A DNA stretch of 64,000 nt from Bacillota bacterium (GTDB lineage Bacteria; Bacillota; Clostridia; Christensenellales; Christensenellaceae): assembly GCA_023393165.1 (NCBI GenBank), contig JAEWMJ010000044.1:49413-113412 (forward strand), read 5' to 3'. Position 1 is the stretch's first letter, and each line of letters opens with the position of its first letter. The translations under genes were made by a program, and so were the position numbers. This document shows, in pieces, positions 18,000 through 25,807 of this stretch. The notes under the pieces are model-generated. The model searched no databases. It saw nothing but the letters and a program-made list of their open reading frames with translations, and was not told the DNA's origin.

Positions 18000-18719
18000 T
18001 TGGACAAATTACAAGCGCTCTGGGAATACCAAGCTGCTGAAATAGAGCTGGAAGAGTACGAGAACGTTCTCAAGAATACGGAAACAAGAAAAAAACTCGT
18101 ACAGCATCAGAAATATTTGCAGGCCAGACAGCAGGCGATCAAGAATATTGAGATGGAAACCACGATGAATCAGAACCGGATTACCGAAATCTCGGCTCAG
18201 ATTGAAGTGCTTTCAGCTAAAATGGAGCAGAAGAACCAGGAACTGTCCGAAATGGCTGATTATGATCTGGAAGATCTGTTTATCGAAGATGTTCGTGAGA
18301 GCATAAAGGAGAGCGAAAACATAAAAAGCGCTCTGGAACAAAATAAACGGAAAATTGTTGAAATCAGAAAAAAACTGGAAAAAGCAGGCGAAGAGATCAT
18401 GCAGACGCTCAGAAACATGAGCGCGGTAAAAAAAGAGTTTGACCGCTTAAAGGAACTGCATAACGAAGAAATAGAAAAAGGTTCGGGAGAAGTAACCCGC
18501 CTGAAGGCGCAGCTCGAACTGGCCGCTCAGAAAGTGGACCCGGAACTTATGGAAAAATATAAAAAGATCAAGCAGCGCCGGCCGAATCCGGTTGCGCGCC
18601 TGAACAATGGCCGCTGCAGCGGATGCAATATGCAGCTTCCGTCCAGCGTGATAGGAAGCCTGAAGATCAACGGCAATATCGTGGAATGCGACAGCTGCGG
18701 GAGGATTATATATATTTAG
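18000..18719 (+). CDS. Coiled-coil C4-type zinc ribbon protein (CdsZ/COG1579-like)
   Basis: Most of the 239 residues form a long antiparallel coiled coil (heptads from about residue 15 to 180). The C-terminus is a zinc ribbon with CSGC and CDSC pairs. This is the COG1579 family, whose members have been linked to nucleic-acid handling; the precise role in clostridia is unknown. The start is TTG 18000 (MDKLQALWEYQ), 7 bases after GGAGG. The gene precedes rnpB as it does in many clostridia. Confidence 0.85.
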   Translation: MDKLQALWEYQAAEIELEEYENVLKNTETRKKLVQHQKYLQARQQAIKNIEMETTMNQNRITEISAQIEVLSAKMEQKNQELSEMADYDLEDLFIEDVRESIKESENIKSALEQNKRKIVEIRKKLEKAGEEIMQTLRNMSAVKKEFDRLKELHNEEIEKGSGEVTRLKAQLELAAQKVDPELMEKYKKIKQRRPNPVARLNNGRCSGCNMQLPSSVIGSLKINGNIVECDSCGRIIYI

Positions 18720-18731
18720 CAGATTTTACAC

Positions 18732-18760
18732 TTGTTTTATATCAAAGTATTTGATAATAT
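18732..18760 (+). promoter_or_regulatory. Promoter of rnpB
   Basis: TTGTTT at 18732-18737 and TAATAT at 18755-18760 are 17 bases apart. The predicted transcription start, about 10 bases downstream, coincides with the base that opens helix P1 of RNase P RNA. Confidence 0.6.
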
Positions 18761-18769
18761 ATATTGTTA

Positions 18770-19110
18770 GTTTTGAGTAGGTCGGATGACTGCGCCTTTA
18801 TATGGTGAGGAAAGTCCGAGCTCCACAGGGCAGGGATGCCGGGTAACACCCGGTGGAGGCGACTCCAAGGAAAGTGCAACAGAAAAGAACCGCATGCTTA
18901 CCGCATGCAAGGGTGAAAAGGCGAGGTAAGAGCTCACCGGGGTCCGGGCAACCGGACTCGCTGTGTAAACCCCATCCGGTGCAAGATTGGTATGAAGGCA
19001 TTTAATGGCGGCCCGTCAAGCCTTCTGTAATCGCTTGAGCCTGCCGGTAACGGCAGGCCTAGATAGATGGTCATCAAAACAGAACTCGGCTTACAGACCT
19101 AGCTCAAAAC
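18770..19110 (+). ncRNA. rnpB: RNase P RNA, bacterial class A-like
   Basis: The conserved core is unmistakable: GAGGAAAGTCCGAGCTCC in the P4 5' part, GGCGACTCCAAGGAAAGTGCAACAG, AAGGGTGAAAAGGCGAGGTAAGAGC, and at the 3' end ACAGAACTCGGCTTACAG followed by GACCTAGCTC. The ends pair as helix P1 (GTTTTGAG at 18770 with CTCAAAAC ending at 19110), which fixes both boundaries. The RNA is the catalytic subunit that trims tRNA 5' leaders. The length of 341 bases and the P15-P17-like hairpins suggest the ancestral type and not the Bacillus type B. Confidence 0.96.
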
Positions 19111-19130
19111 TAAATTTAAATATTTATGCA

Positions 19131-19160
19131 AAAACCTTGTGTTTAAAACAGGGTTTTTTT
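19131..19160 (+). terminator. Terminator of rnpB
   Basis: AAAACCTTGT pairs with ACAGGGTTTT (one G-T pair) and is followed by TTT-AATTTTTT. It lies 20 bases after the mature RNA end. Confidence 0.8.
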
Positions 19161-19251
19161 AATTTTTTGTTTATTTTTTTATTTAATTGATTAATAAGAA
19201 TATAAGGGTTTTGCCGGCAAAAAAATATTATGAGATGGAGTGAAATATAAA

Positions 19252-19845
19252 ATGTGTAAGGTTTTATATATCAAAGCAAACGCTGTACGCGAAGACGAAT
19301 CCAATACTTTTATGATTTCAGATCATTTCGTAAACGAATACAAAAAGTATCATCCAAAAGACGAAATCATCACTTTGGATTTGAACAAGGAAAAAATCAG
19401 GTCATTAACACGCTATGATATCTTATCCGCAATCGCGGACAAGAAGAACCGGAATAAGAACCATCCGGTATTGAAATACGCTTATCAATTTGCAGAGGCG
19501 GACAAGTATATAGTTGCGGAACCGTTATGGAATTCCAGCGAGGCCATATTGAACTATATCGATTATGTAAGTATCATGGACATTGCTTTTAAATATACGG
19601 AATATGGCACAGTCGGCTTATTAAAAGGAAAAAAAGCCGTAAACATTGTTTCCAGAAAAGAGGCGGAAGGAGCGTGCTCGTTTTGTTTTAATGAATTGGG
19701 CAAAGATTATCTAAAGGCGATTTTTGCATTTTTCGGAATTACGGATTTCCTTATGATCAACGCAGACCAATTGGTTGCCGGTGATCAGCCTGACTTTGAT
19801 CCGGAATCCATATCTAAAACCGAAGAAAAAGCAAAATATTTTTGA
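19252..19845 (+). CDS. Azoreductase-like flavodoxin-fold protein, FMN motifs degenerate
   Basis: The 197-residue product aligns end to end with its downstream neighbour and belongs to the NADH:azoreductase (AzoR) / NQO-like flavodoxin-fold family (VLYIKANAVRED at the N-terminus). The FMN-contacting loops are altered. Where the neighbour reads PMWNLGVPAILKAYIDY this one reads PLWNSSEAILNYIDY, missing the conserved Pro and one residue. Where the neighbour has SRGGDYC this one has SRKEAEG. Flavin binding may be weak or lost. ATG 19252 follows GATGGAG. The 3' end is 104 bases from the second copy. Confidence 0.75.
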   Translation: MCKVLYIKANAVREDESNTFMISDHFVNEYKKYHPKDEIITLDLNKEKIRSLTRYDILSAIADKKNRNKNHPVLKYAYQFAEADKYIVAEPLWNSSEAILNYIDYVSIMDIAFKYTEYGTVGLLKGKKAVNIVSRKEAEGACSFCFNELGKDYLKAIFAFFGITDFLMINADQLVAGDQPDFDPESISKTEEKAKYF

Positions 19846-19949
19846 TCGGGCGCAAACAATGGCGCCTGCAATGGAAAGTTATAACACACCGTTTTAAAAC
19901 CCGGGCTTGGCATCATAATAATGGTATACGATTGCTCAAGGAGAGATCA

Positions 19950-20555
19950 ATGAATACTGTATTATACATTAAAGCCAACGCGAAACCCGAGGGGACGTCC
20001 AGGACGTTTCAGATATCCGACCATTTTGTGGAGGAATACCGTAAAAACAATCCGGGAGATGAGATCATAACACTTGATCTTTACAAGGAAGATATTTATT
20101 TTTTAACGGAAGAGGATATTGCAGCCGTATTCGGACCGAAAACAGAGGCGAGTGAAAAACATAAGGTTTTAAAATACGCGTATCAGTTTGCCGGGGCTGA
20201 TAAATATATCATTGCGGAACCCATGTGGAATCTGGGCGTGCCCGCAATATTGAAGGCGTATATCGATTATGTATCCGTTCATGACGTCACATTTCATTAT
20301 ACCGAGCATGGGGCGGAAGGCCTGCTCGCGGGAAAAAAAGCCGTGAATATCGTATCGCGCGGCGGGGATTACTGCTCTGAGCCCGCATGCTTTTATGAAC
20401 TGGGAGACAGATACTTAAAAACAATCTTCGCTTTTTTTGGCGTAACGGATTTCACGACCATATTTGCGGACAAGCTGGACATCGCCGGGGAAGACGTGCA
20501 GGGGATCCTTGAAGATGCTGTCCGGCAGGCGGTTCAAAAAGCCGAAAAATTCTGA
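19950..20555 (+). CDS. FMN-dependent NADH-azoreductase
   Basis: This 201-residue copy keeps the AzoR motifs: an N-terminal phosphate-binding loop region (IKANAKPEGTSRTFQIS), PMWN-x2-VPAxLKAYID at about residue 91, and SRGGDY at about residue 135. Azoreductases use NAD(P)H and FMN to reduce quinones and azo compounds; the natural role is usually thiol or quinone stress defence. ATG 19950 sits 4 bases after AAGGAGAG. It is a tandem duplicate of the preceding gene. Confidence 0.88.
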   Translation: MNTVLYIKANAKPEGTSRTFQISDHFVEEYRKNNPGDEIITLDLYKEDIYFLTEEDIAAVFGPKTEASEKHKVLKYAYQFAGADKYIIAEPMWNLGVPAILKAYIDYVSVHDVTFHYTEHGAEGLLAGKKAVNIVSRGGDYCSEPACFYELGDRYLKTIFAFFGVTDFTTIFADKLDIAGEDVQGILEDAVRQAVQKAEKF

Positions 20556-20573
20556 AAGTTGCAGGAAATATTG

Positions 20574-20603
20574 GAGCGGACAAACCGGTTTCCGCTCTTT
20601 TTT
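20574..20603 (+). terminator. Terminator after the azoreductase pair
   Basis: GAGCGGA pairs with TCCGCTC around a 10-base loop and is followed by TTTTTT. Confidence 0.85.
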
Positions 20604-20652
20604 AATGAAGAATATGGTATAATCGGGTTATACATTTAAGAGGAGTTCATGC

Positions 20653-22401
20653 ATGAATTTTTTACCGATGTCCAAATCCGAGTACGGGAACCTGCCCCTT
20701 GATTTTGTGCTGGTGACGGGGGACGCTTATGTGGACCACCCTTCGTTTGCAAACGCGCTGATCGGGCGGTGGCTTAAGCTGAACGGATACAGCGTCGGCG
20801 TCATAGCGCAGCCCGGCTGGAACAGCCCGGCCGACTTTGAACGGCTCGGAAGGCCGCGCCTGGGTTTTTTGGTGAGCGCGGGCAATATGGACAGCATGGT
20901 AAACCTGTACACGGTAAATAAACGGAAACGCAGGACGGACGCATATTCGCCGGGCGGCCAAACAGGGCTCCGCCCCAGACGGGCGTCCATAGTATATACC
21001 AATAAAATCCGCGAGGCGTTCGGAGACGTGCCTGTCATTCTGGGCGGAATAGAAGCGAGCCTTCGGCGCTTTGCGCATTATGACTATTGGGACGACGCCG
21101 TACGGGAAAGCATACTTGCGGACAGCGGCGCGGACCTGCTGGTATACGGGATGGGGGAGAACCCCATACTGGAGATTGCCGAGGCGCTTGATGCGGGAAT
21201 CGGCATATCGGACATTACTTATGTGAAAGGCACCTGCTATACCGCCAAAAATTTGGACAAAGTATACGAATATGTGAAGACGCCGTCGTTTGATGAGGTG
21301 AAATCCGATAAACGCAAATATTGCGAAGCTTTTATGGTGCAGTCGGACGAGCGGGAAAACCCAGTGGTACAAATGCAGCGGGATTTTTATATTGTGGCAA
21401 ATCCGCCTGCCGCGCCCCTGAGTCAGGAAGTGATGGACAGGATATACGGAATGGATTTTGCCGGCAAACCGCATCCTTCCTATACGGAAAACATACCTGC
21501 GCTTGAAGAAGTGCGTTTTTCCATCACATCGCAGCGGGGCTGCATTGGCGGCTGCGCCTATTGCTCCCTTTATTATCACCAGGGGAGAGAACTGCAGAAA
21601 AGAAGCAGGGAAAGTATTCTGGCCGAAGGAAAAAAGATGACCGCGTCAAAAGACTTCAAAGGCTACATTCACGACGTGGGCGGACCGACCGCCAATTTTT
21701 ACGGAGCCGCTTGTTTGAATCCAAAGGGAGTCTGCACCAAAAGAAAGTGCCTTGTACCCGAAAAATGCAAATATCTGCGCATAGACCATGCGGAGTATGT
21801 GGACATATTAAAAAAACTGCGTGCGCTGCCGGGCGTAAAAAAGGTATTTATCCGCTCGGGCATCCGCTTCGACTATGCATTGATGGACAATGACGAATTT
21901 ATCCGCGAACTCGCCGCCCATCATGTGAGCGGCCAGTTGAAGGTTGCCCCCGAGCATGTATCGGATGGCGTTTTGCGATTGATGGGAAAACCTTCCGTGG
22001 AAGTTTATAAAAAATTTGTGAACAAGTTTAATACCATATCAAAACGGTTACATTTAAAACAGTACGTTCTGCCCTATTTCATTTCTTCCCATCCGGGCTG
22101 CACGCTCAGGGATGCGGTGGAACTGGCGGAGTATCTGCGGGATACCGGATTCTTGCCCGAACAGGTACAGGATTTTTATCCGACGCCGGGTACGGTCGCA
22201 ACATGCATGTATTATACCGGGATGGATCCCAAAACCGGAAAAAGCGTCTATGTTGCAAAAACAGCGGAGGAGAAGGCGATGCAGCGCGCTCTGATGCAGT
22301 TTAACCGGCCGGAAAACAGGCAGCTCGTGCTGCGGGCGTTAAAACGTGCGGGAAGGGAGGACCTGATCGGCAAAGAAAAACGTTGCCTGGTGCGTGAATG
22401 A
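20653..22401 (+). CDS. YgiQ family radical SAM protein
   Basis: The 582-residue product starts with the YgiQ N-terminal domain (PLDFVLVTGDAYVDHPSF) and a B12-binding-like fold, then the radical SAM core with the cluster motif CIGGCAYC (Cys297, Cys301, Cys304) and a C-terminal block with a further Cys cluster (CTKRKCLVPEKC). The family is conserved but without an established reaction. A TATAAT lies at 20618-20623 just after the upstream terminator, and an AGAGGAG site 7 bases before ATG 20653 sets the start. Confidence 0.92.
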   Translation: MNFLPMSKSEYGNLPLDFVLVTGDAYVDHPSFANALIGRWLKLNGYSVGVIAQPGWNSPADFERLGRPRLGFLVSAGNMDSMVNLYTVNKRKRRTDAYSPGGQTGLRPRRASIVYTNKIREAFGDVPVILGGIEASLRRFAHYDYWDDAVRESILADSGADLLVYGMGENPILEIAEALDAGIGISDITYVKGTCYTAKNLDKVYEYVKTPSFDEVKSDKRKYCEAFMVQSDERENPVVQMQRDFYIVANPPAAPLSQEVMDRIYGMDFAGKPHPSYTENIPALEEVRFSITSQRGCIGGCAYCSLYYHQGRELQKRSRESILAEGKKMTASKDFKGYIHDVGGPTANFYGAACLNPKGVCTKRKCLVPEKCKYLRIDHAEYVDILKKLRALPGVKKVFIRSGIRFDYALMDNDEFIRELAAHHVSGQLKVAPEHVSDGVLRLMGKPSVEVYKKFVNKFNTISKRLHLKQYVLPYFISSHPGCTLRDAVELAEYLRDTGFLPEQVQDFYPTPGTVATCMYYTGMDPKTGKSVYVAKTAEEKAMQRALMQFNRPENRQLVLRALKRAGREDLIGKEKRCLVRE

Positions 22402-22403
22402 AC

Positions 22404-22432
22404 TTGCATATGATTACCCGTTATGCTATACT
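22404..22432 (+). promoter_or_regulatory. Promoter of tig
   Basis: TTGCAT at 22404-22409, a 17-base spacer and TATACT at 22427-22432 lie directly after the ygiQ stop. The leader to tig would be about 37 bases. Confidence 0.65.
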
Positions 22433-22476
22433 CTAACTTGGTGTTTTATGCCGGAGATAATACGAGGAGGATAGAA

Positions 22477-23817
22477 ATGACTAGCAAACTTGAATTACTG
22501 GGAAATAACAAGGCGAAACTGGAGATTGAAGTTAGCCCTGAAGACTTTAAAGAAGGAATGCATGAGGCCTATATGAAGGTCCGTGGAAAATATTTTGTCC
22601 CGGGATGGCGTAAGGGCAAAGCCCCGCAGAATTTAATCGAAAACCATTACGGAGAAGGCGTTTTTTACGAAGAAGCATTCGAGGCGGTGTTTCCCAAAGC
22701 TTTTGACGAGGCGGTAGCAGAACATAAGCTAGAAGTCGTTTCAAGACCTGATATTGATATATTGAAAATCGGAAAAAATGAAGGCGTTGCCTTTACCGCA
22801 GAGGTATTCTTAAAACCCGAAGTAACGCTGGGACAGTATAAAGGCGTCGAGGTTACCAAAAACGAAGATAAAGTCGGCGCAAAGGAAGTAAACGAGGAAC
22901 TTGAAAAAATCCGCAACCAGAACGTCCGCTGGGTGGAAGTTGAGCGTCCGGCCGCAATGGGCGATACGGTGGTTATGGATTATTCCGGATCAGTTGACGG
23001 CGTTAAATTTGACGGCGGCACCGCTGAAGGACAGACGCTGGAACTCGGCTCCGAAAAGTTTATTCCCGGATTTGAAGAGCAGGTGGTTGGCCTTTCGGCA
23101 GGTGAACAGAAGGATATCACGGTGAGGTTTCCCGCGGAATATCCGGTACCCGATCTTGCGGACAAGGAAGCAGTATTTGCGCTCAATATAATCAGCGTCA
23201 AGGAAAAGGAACTGCCCGCGCTGGACGATGAATTCGCGCAGGACGTATCCGAATTTGAAACGCTTGCGGATTATAAGAAAGACATCAAGAAAAACCTGAA
23301 AAAAGCGGCCGAAGAACGCGCAAAATCCCAGGTTGAAGATGAAATATTAAAGAAGATCGTGGAAGATTCCAAGGTGGAAATTCCGGAACCGATGATCGAG
23401 CAGCAGACAAATTACCAGATGCAGCAGCTTTCCTATCAGCTGATGTACCAGGGTATGAAGCTGGAGGATTATCTTAAATACACCGGCAAAACAATTGACG
23501 AACTGAAAGCGGATTACCACGAAGGTTCAGAACGGCAGGTAAAGATGCGTCTTTGCCTGGAAGCAATGATCAAGGCTGAAAATATAACGGCTTCGGACGA
23601 GGATGTGGAAAAGCACATTGAGAAGTTGGCCGAAGGCGCAAAAAAGACTCCTGAGGAATATAAAAAGCTAATAAAAGATGAAGATTTTGAATATTTTAAA
23701 GAGAGAATATGTGTTGATAAGCTCTTTGACTTCCTTATGGAAAACGCAGTGATCACCGAGGGCGTTAAAAAAGAATCCGAAGAAAAGGACGCCGAAAAAA
23801 AAGAAGAGAATAAATAG
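22477..23817 (+). CDS. tig: Trigger factor
   Basis: The 446-residue protein has the ribosome-binding N-domain with the signature VPGWRKGKAP (a GFRKG-type loop), a central FKBP-type PPIase domain (GDTVVMDYSGSVDGVKFDGG ...), and a long helical C-terminal chaperone domain with a charged tail. It binds nascent chains at the ribosome exit tunnel. The loop reads GWRKG instead of GFRKG, a mild change. ATG 22477 follows GAGGAGG. It leads the clpP-clpX-lon proteostasis block. Confidence 0.95.
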   Translation: MTSKLELLGNNKAKLEIEVSPEDFKEGMHEAYMKVRGKYFVPGWRKGKAPQNLIENHYGEGVFYEEAFEAVFPKAFDEAVAEHKLEVVSRPDIDILKIGKNEGVAFTAEVFLKPEVTLGQYKGVEVTKNEDKVGAKEVNEELEKIRNQNVRWVEVERPAAMGDTVVMDYSGSVDGVKFDGGTAEGQTLELGSEKFIPGFEEQVVGLSAGEQKDITVRFPAEYPVPDLADKEAVFALNIISVKEKELPALDDEFAQDVSEFETLADYKKDIKKNLKKAAEERAKSQVEDEILKKIVEDSKVEIPEPMIEQQTNYQMQQLSYQLMYQGMKLEDYLKYTGKTIDELKADYHEGSERQVKMRLCLEAMIKAENITASDEDVEKHIEKLAEGAKKTPEEYKKLIKDEDFEYFKERICVDKLFDFLMENAVITEGVKKESEEKDAEKKEENK

Positions 23818-23861
23818 GGGATAGAACAGATAAAATAGTTAAAGAAACGGAGGCTTTTGTC

Positions 23862-24446
23862 TTGAGTTTAGTTCCGATAGTAATTGAGCAAACGAACAGA
23901 GGAGAACGTTCATACGATATTTTTTCCCGGCTTTTAAAAGACAGGATTATTTTTCTTGCCGGAGAAATCGACGATGTGACAGCGAATCTGGTTGTGGCGC
24001 AAATGATTTTTCTGGAAGCGGAAGATCCGGATAAGGATATTTTCCTTTATATCAACAGTCCAGGAGGTTCCATAACTGCGGGAATGGCGATCTACGATAC
24101 CATGCAGTATATCAAATGCGACGTAAATACCATATGCGTAGGCATGGCTGCTTCCATGGGGGCATTTTTGCTGACGGCAGGCGTAAAAGGAAAACGCAAA
24201 GCCCTGCCCAACTCTGAAATCATGATCCACCAGCCTTTGGGCGGGACGCAGGGTCAGGCGACGGATATCGCGATCCATGCAAAGCGGATACTTGCGATTA
24301 AGGAGAATATAAATAAAATACTGAGCGACCGTACGGGTCAGCCGCTGGATAAAATAGAAAAAGACGTGGAGCGGGATTATTTTATGACAGCAAAAGAAGC
24401 TTTGGAATATGGTATTATAGACGAGATCTTTCAACCAAAGCGGTAA
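23862..24446 (+). CDS. clpP: ATP-dependent Clp protease proteolytic subunit
   Basis: The catalytic triad is present as Ser98 (GMAASMGAF), His123 (IMIHQP) and Asp172 (ERDYFM), at the standard family positions. The 194-residue length is normal and there is no extended propeptide. It forms the tetradecameric barrel that works with ClpX. The start is TTG 23862, 10 bases after GGAGG. Confidence 0.97.
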   Translation: MSLVPIVIEQTNRGERSYDIFSRLLKDRIIFLAGEIDDVTANLVVAQMIFLEAEDPDKDIFLYINSPGGSITAGMAIYDTMQYIKCDVNTICVGMAASMGAFLLTAGVKGKRKALPNSEIMIHQPLGGTQGQATDIAIHAKRILAIKENINKILSDRTGQPLDKIEKDVERDYFMTAKEALEYGIIDEIFQPKR

Positions 24447-24463
24447 AACTTTTGAGGTGAGAT

Positions 24464-25744
24464 ATGTATAAAGATTTTGATGACGGCACAAAACAGCTGA
24501 AGTGCTCATTCTGCAGCAAAACGCAGGATCAGGTGAAACGCCTGATCGCGGGGCCGGGCGTCTATATCTGTGACGAATGCGTGGAATTGTGCAAAGAAAT
24601 AATCGAAGAAGATTATGTTGCGCCCAAGCCGTATGAAGATACGGAAATTCCTAAGCCTGCGCAAATTGCCAAAGCGCTGGATGAATACGTGATCGGGCAG
24701 ACAAAGGCGAAAAAAACTTTGGCCGTAGCCGTATATAACCATTACAAAAGGATCAATACAAAAATAAGCGACGATACGGAGATCCAAAAGAGCAATATCC
24801 TGATGCTGGGTCCAACAGGATGTGGCAAGACGCTGCTGGCGCAGACCCTGGCAAAAATACTGAACGTTCCTTTCGCAATCGCGGATGCGACGTCCCTGAC
24901 GGAAGCAGGATATGTGGGCGAAGACGTGGAGAACATTCTTTTAAAGCTCATACAGGCTGCGGATTATGATATTGAGCGGGCGCAAAAAGGCATCATATAT
25001 ATCGATGAAATCGATAAGATAGCCAGAAAAAGCGAAAACCCGTCAATTACCAGGGATGTTTCGGGAGAGGGAGTACAGCAGGCGCTCTTAAAAATACTGG
25101 AGGGTACGGTTGCAAGCGTTCCTCCTCAGGGAGGCAGAAAACATCCTCACCAGGAATTCCTACAGATCGACACGACCGAAATATTGTTTATATGCGGCGG
25201 TGCTTTCGGGGGCCTGGAAGGGATTATCGAAAACCGCGTAGGCAAAAAAACCATGGGATTCGGTGCGGATATAAAATCCAAGGCTGAAAAGGATCTGGGC
25301 GAATTGTATGAAAAGATTCTGCCTGAAGATCTGATGAAGTTTGGGCTGATACCGGAATTTGTGGGCAGGGTTCCCGTGATCGCGACATTGCATTCACTGG
25401 ACGAGGCCGCTTTGGTGGATATTCTGACCAAGCCGAAAAATGCCCTGACCAAACAATATACCAAGCTGTTTGAGATGGACGGCGTGGAGCTGGAGTTTGA
25501 AAAAGAGGCGCTGGACGCGATCGCCAAACTTGCGATAGCGCGAAGTACCGGAGCCAGAGGCCTCAGGGCTATTGTGGAAGCCGCAATGATGGATATCATG
25601 TACGATATCCCGGGAAGGACGGACGTCCTGAAATGCGTGATCACCAAGGAAACCATTAAGAACAGCAAACCAATGCTGGTGGTCGGTGAAACTAAGAAGA
25701 TTCCGGGCGCCCCGCAACCCAAGAACAAAGAAACAGCTTCCTGA
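24464..25744 (+). CDS. clpX: ATP-dependent Clp protease ATP-binding subunit ClpX
   Basis: The N-terminal C4 zinc-binding domain (CSFCSK ... CDEC), Walker A GPTGCGKT at residues 116-123, Walker B IIYIDEIDKI, the ClpP-binding loop (IGF-like; here MGF) and the sensor-2 STGARGLR motif are all seen. ClpX unfolds substrates for ClpP. It lies 17 bases after clpP, with a GAGGTGAG site. Confidence 0.97.
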   Translation: MYKDFDDGTKQLKCSFCSKTQDQVKRLIAGPGVYICDECVELCKEIIEEDYVAPKPYEDTEIPKPAQIAKALDEYVIGQTKAKKTLAVAVYNHYKRINTKISDDTEIQKSNILMLGPTGCGKTLLAQTLAKILNVPFAIADATSLTEAGYVGEDVENILLKLIQAADYDIERAQKGIIYIDEIDKIARKSENPSITRDVSGEGVQQALLKILEGTVASVPPQGGRKHPHQEFLQIDTTEILFICGGAFGGLEGIIENRVGKKTMGFGADIKSKAEKDLGELYEKILPEDLMKFGLIPEFVGRVPVIATLHSLDEAALVDILTKPKNALTKQYTKLFEMDGVELEFEKEALDAIAKLAIARSTGARGLRAIVEAAMMDIMYDIPGRTDVLKCVITKETIKNSKPMLVVGETKKIPGAPQPKNKETAS

Positions 25745-25759
25745 TTAAGATGATTGATA

Positions 25760-25785
25760 AGCGCCGGATCATTCCGGCGCTTTTT
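25760..25785 (+). terminator. Intrinsic terminator between clpX and lon
   Basis: AGCGCCGGA and TCCGGCGCT form a perfect 9-bp stem with a 4-base loop, followed by TTTTTG. It starts 15 bases after the clpX stop. The lon ribosome site begins only about 10 bases further, so no separate promoter fits in between. Confidence 0.85.
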
Positions 25786-25807
25786 GCAACAAACGGAGGA
25801 TAGTCAA

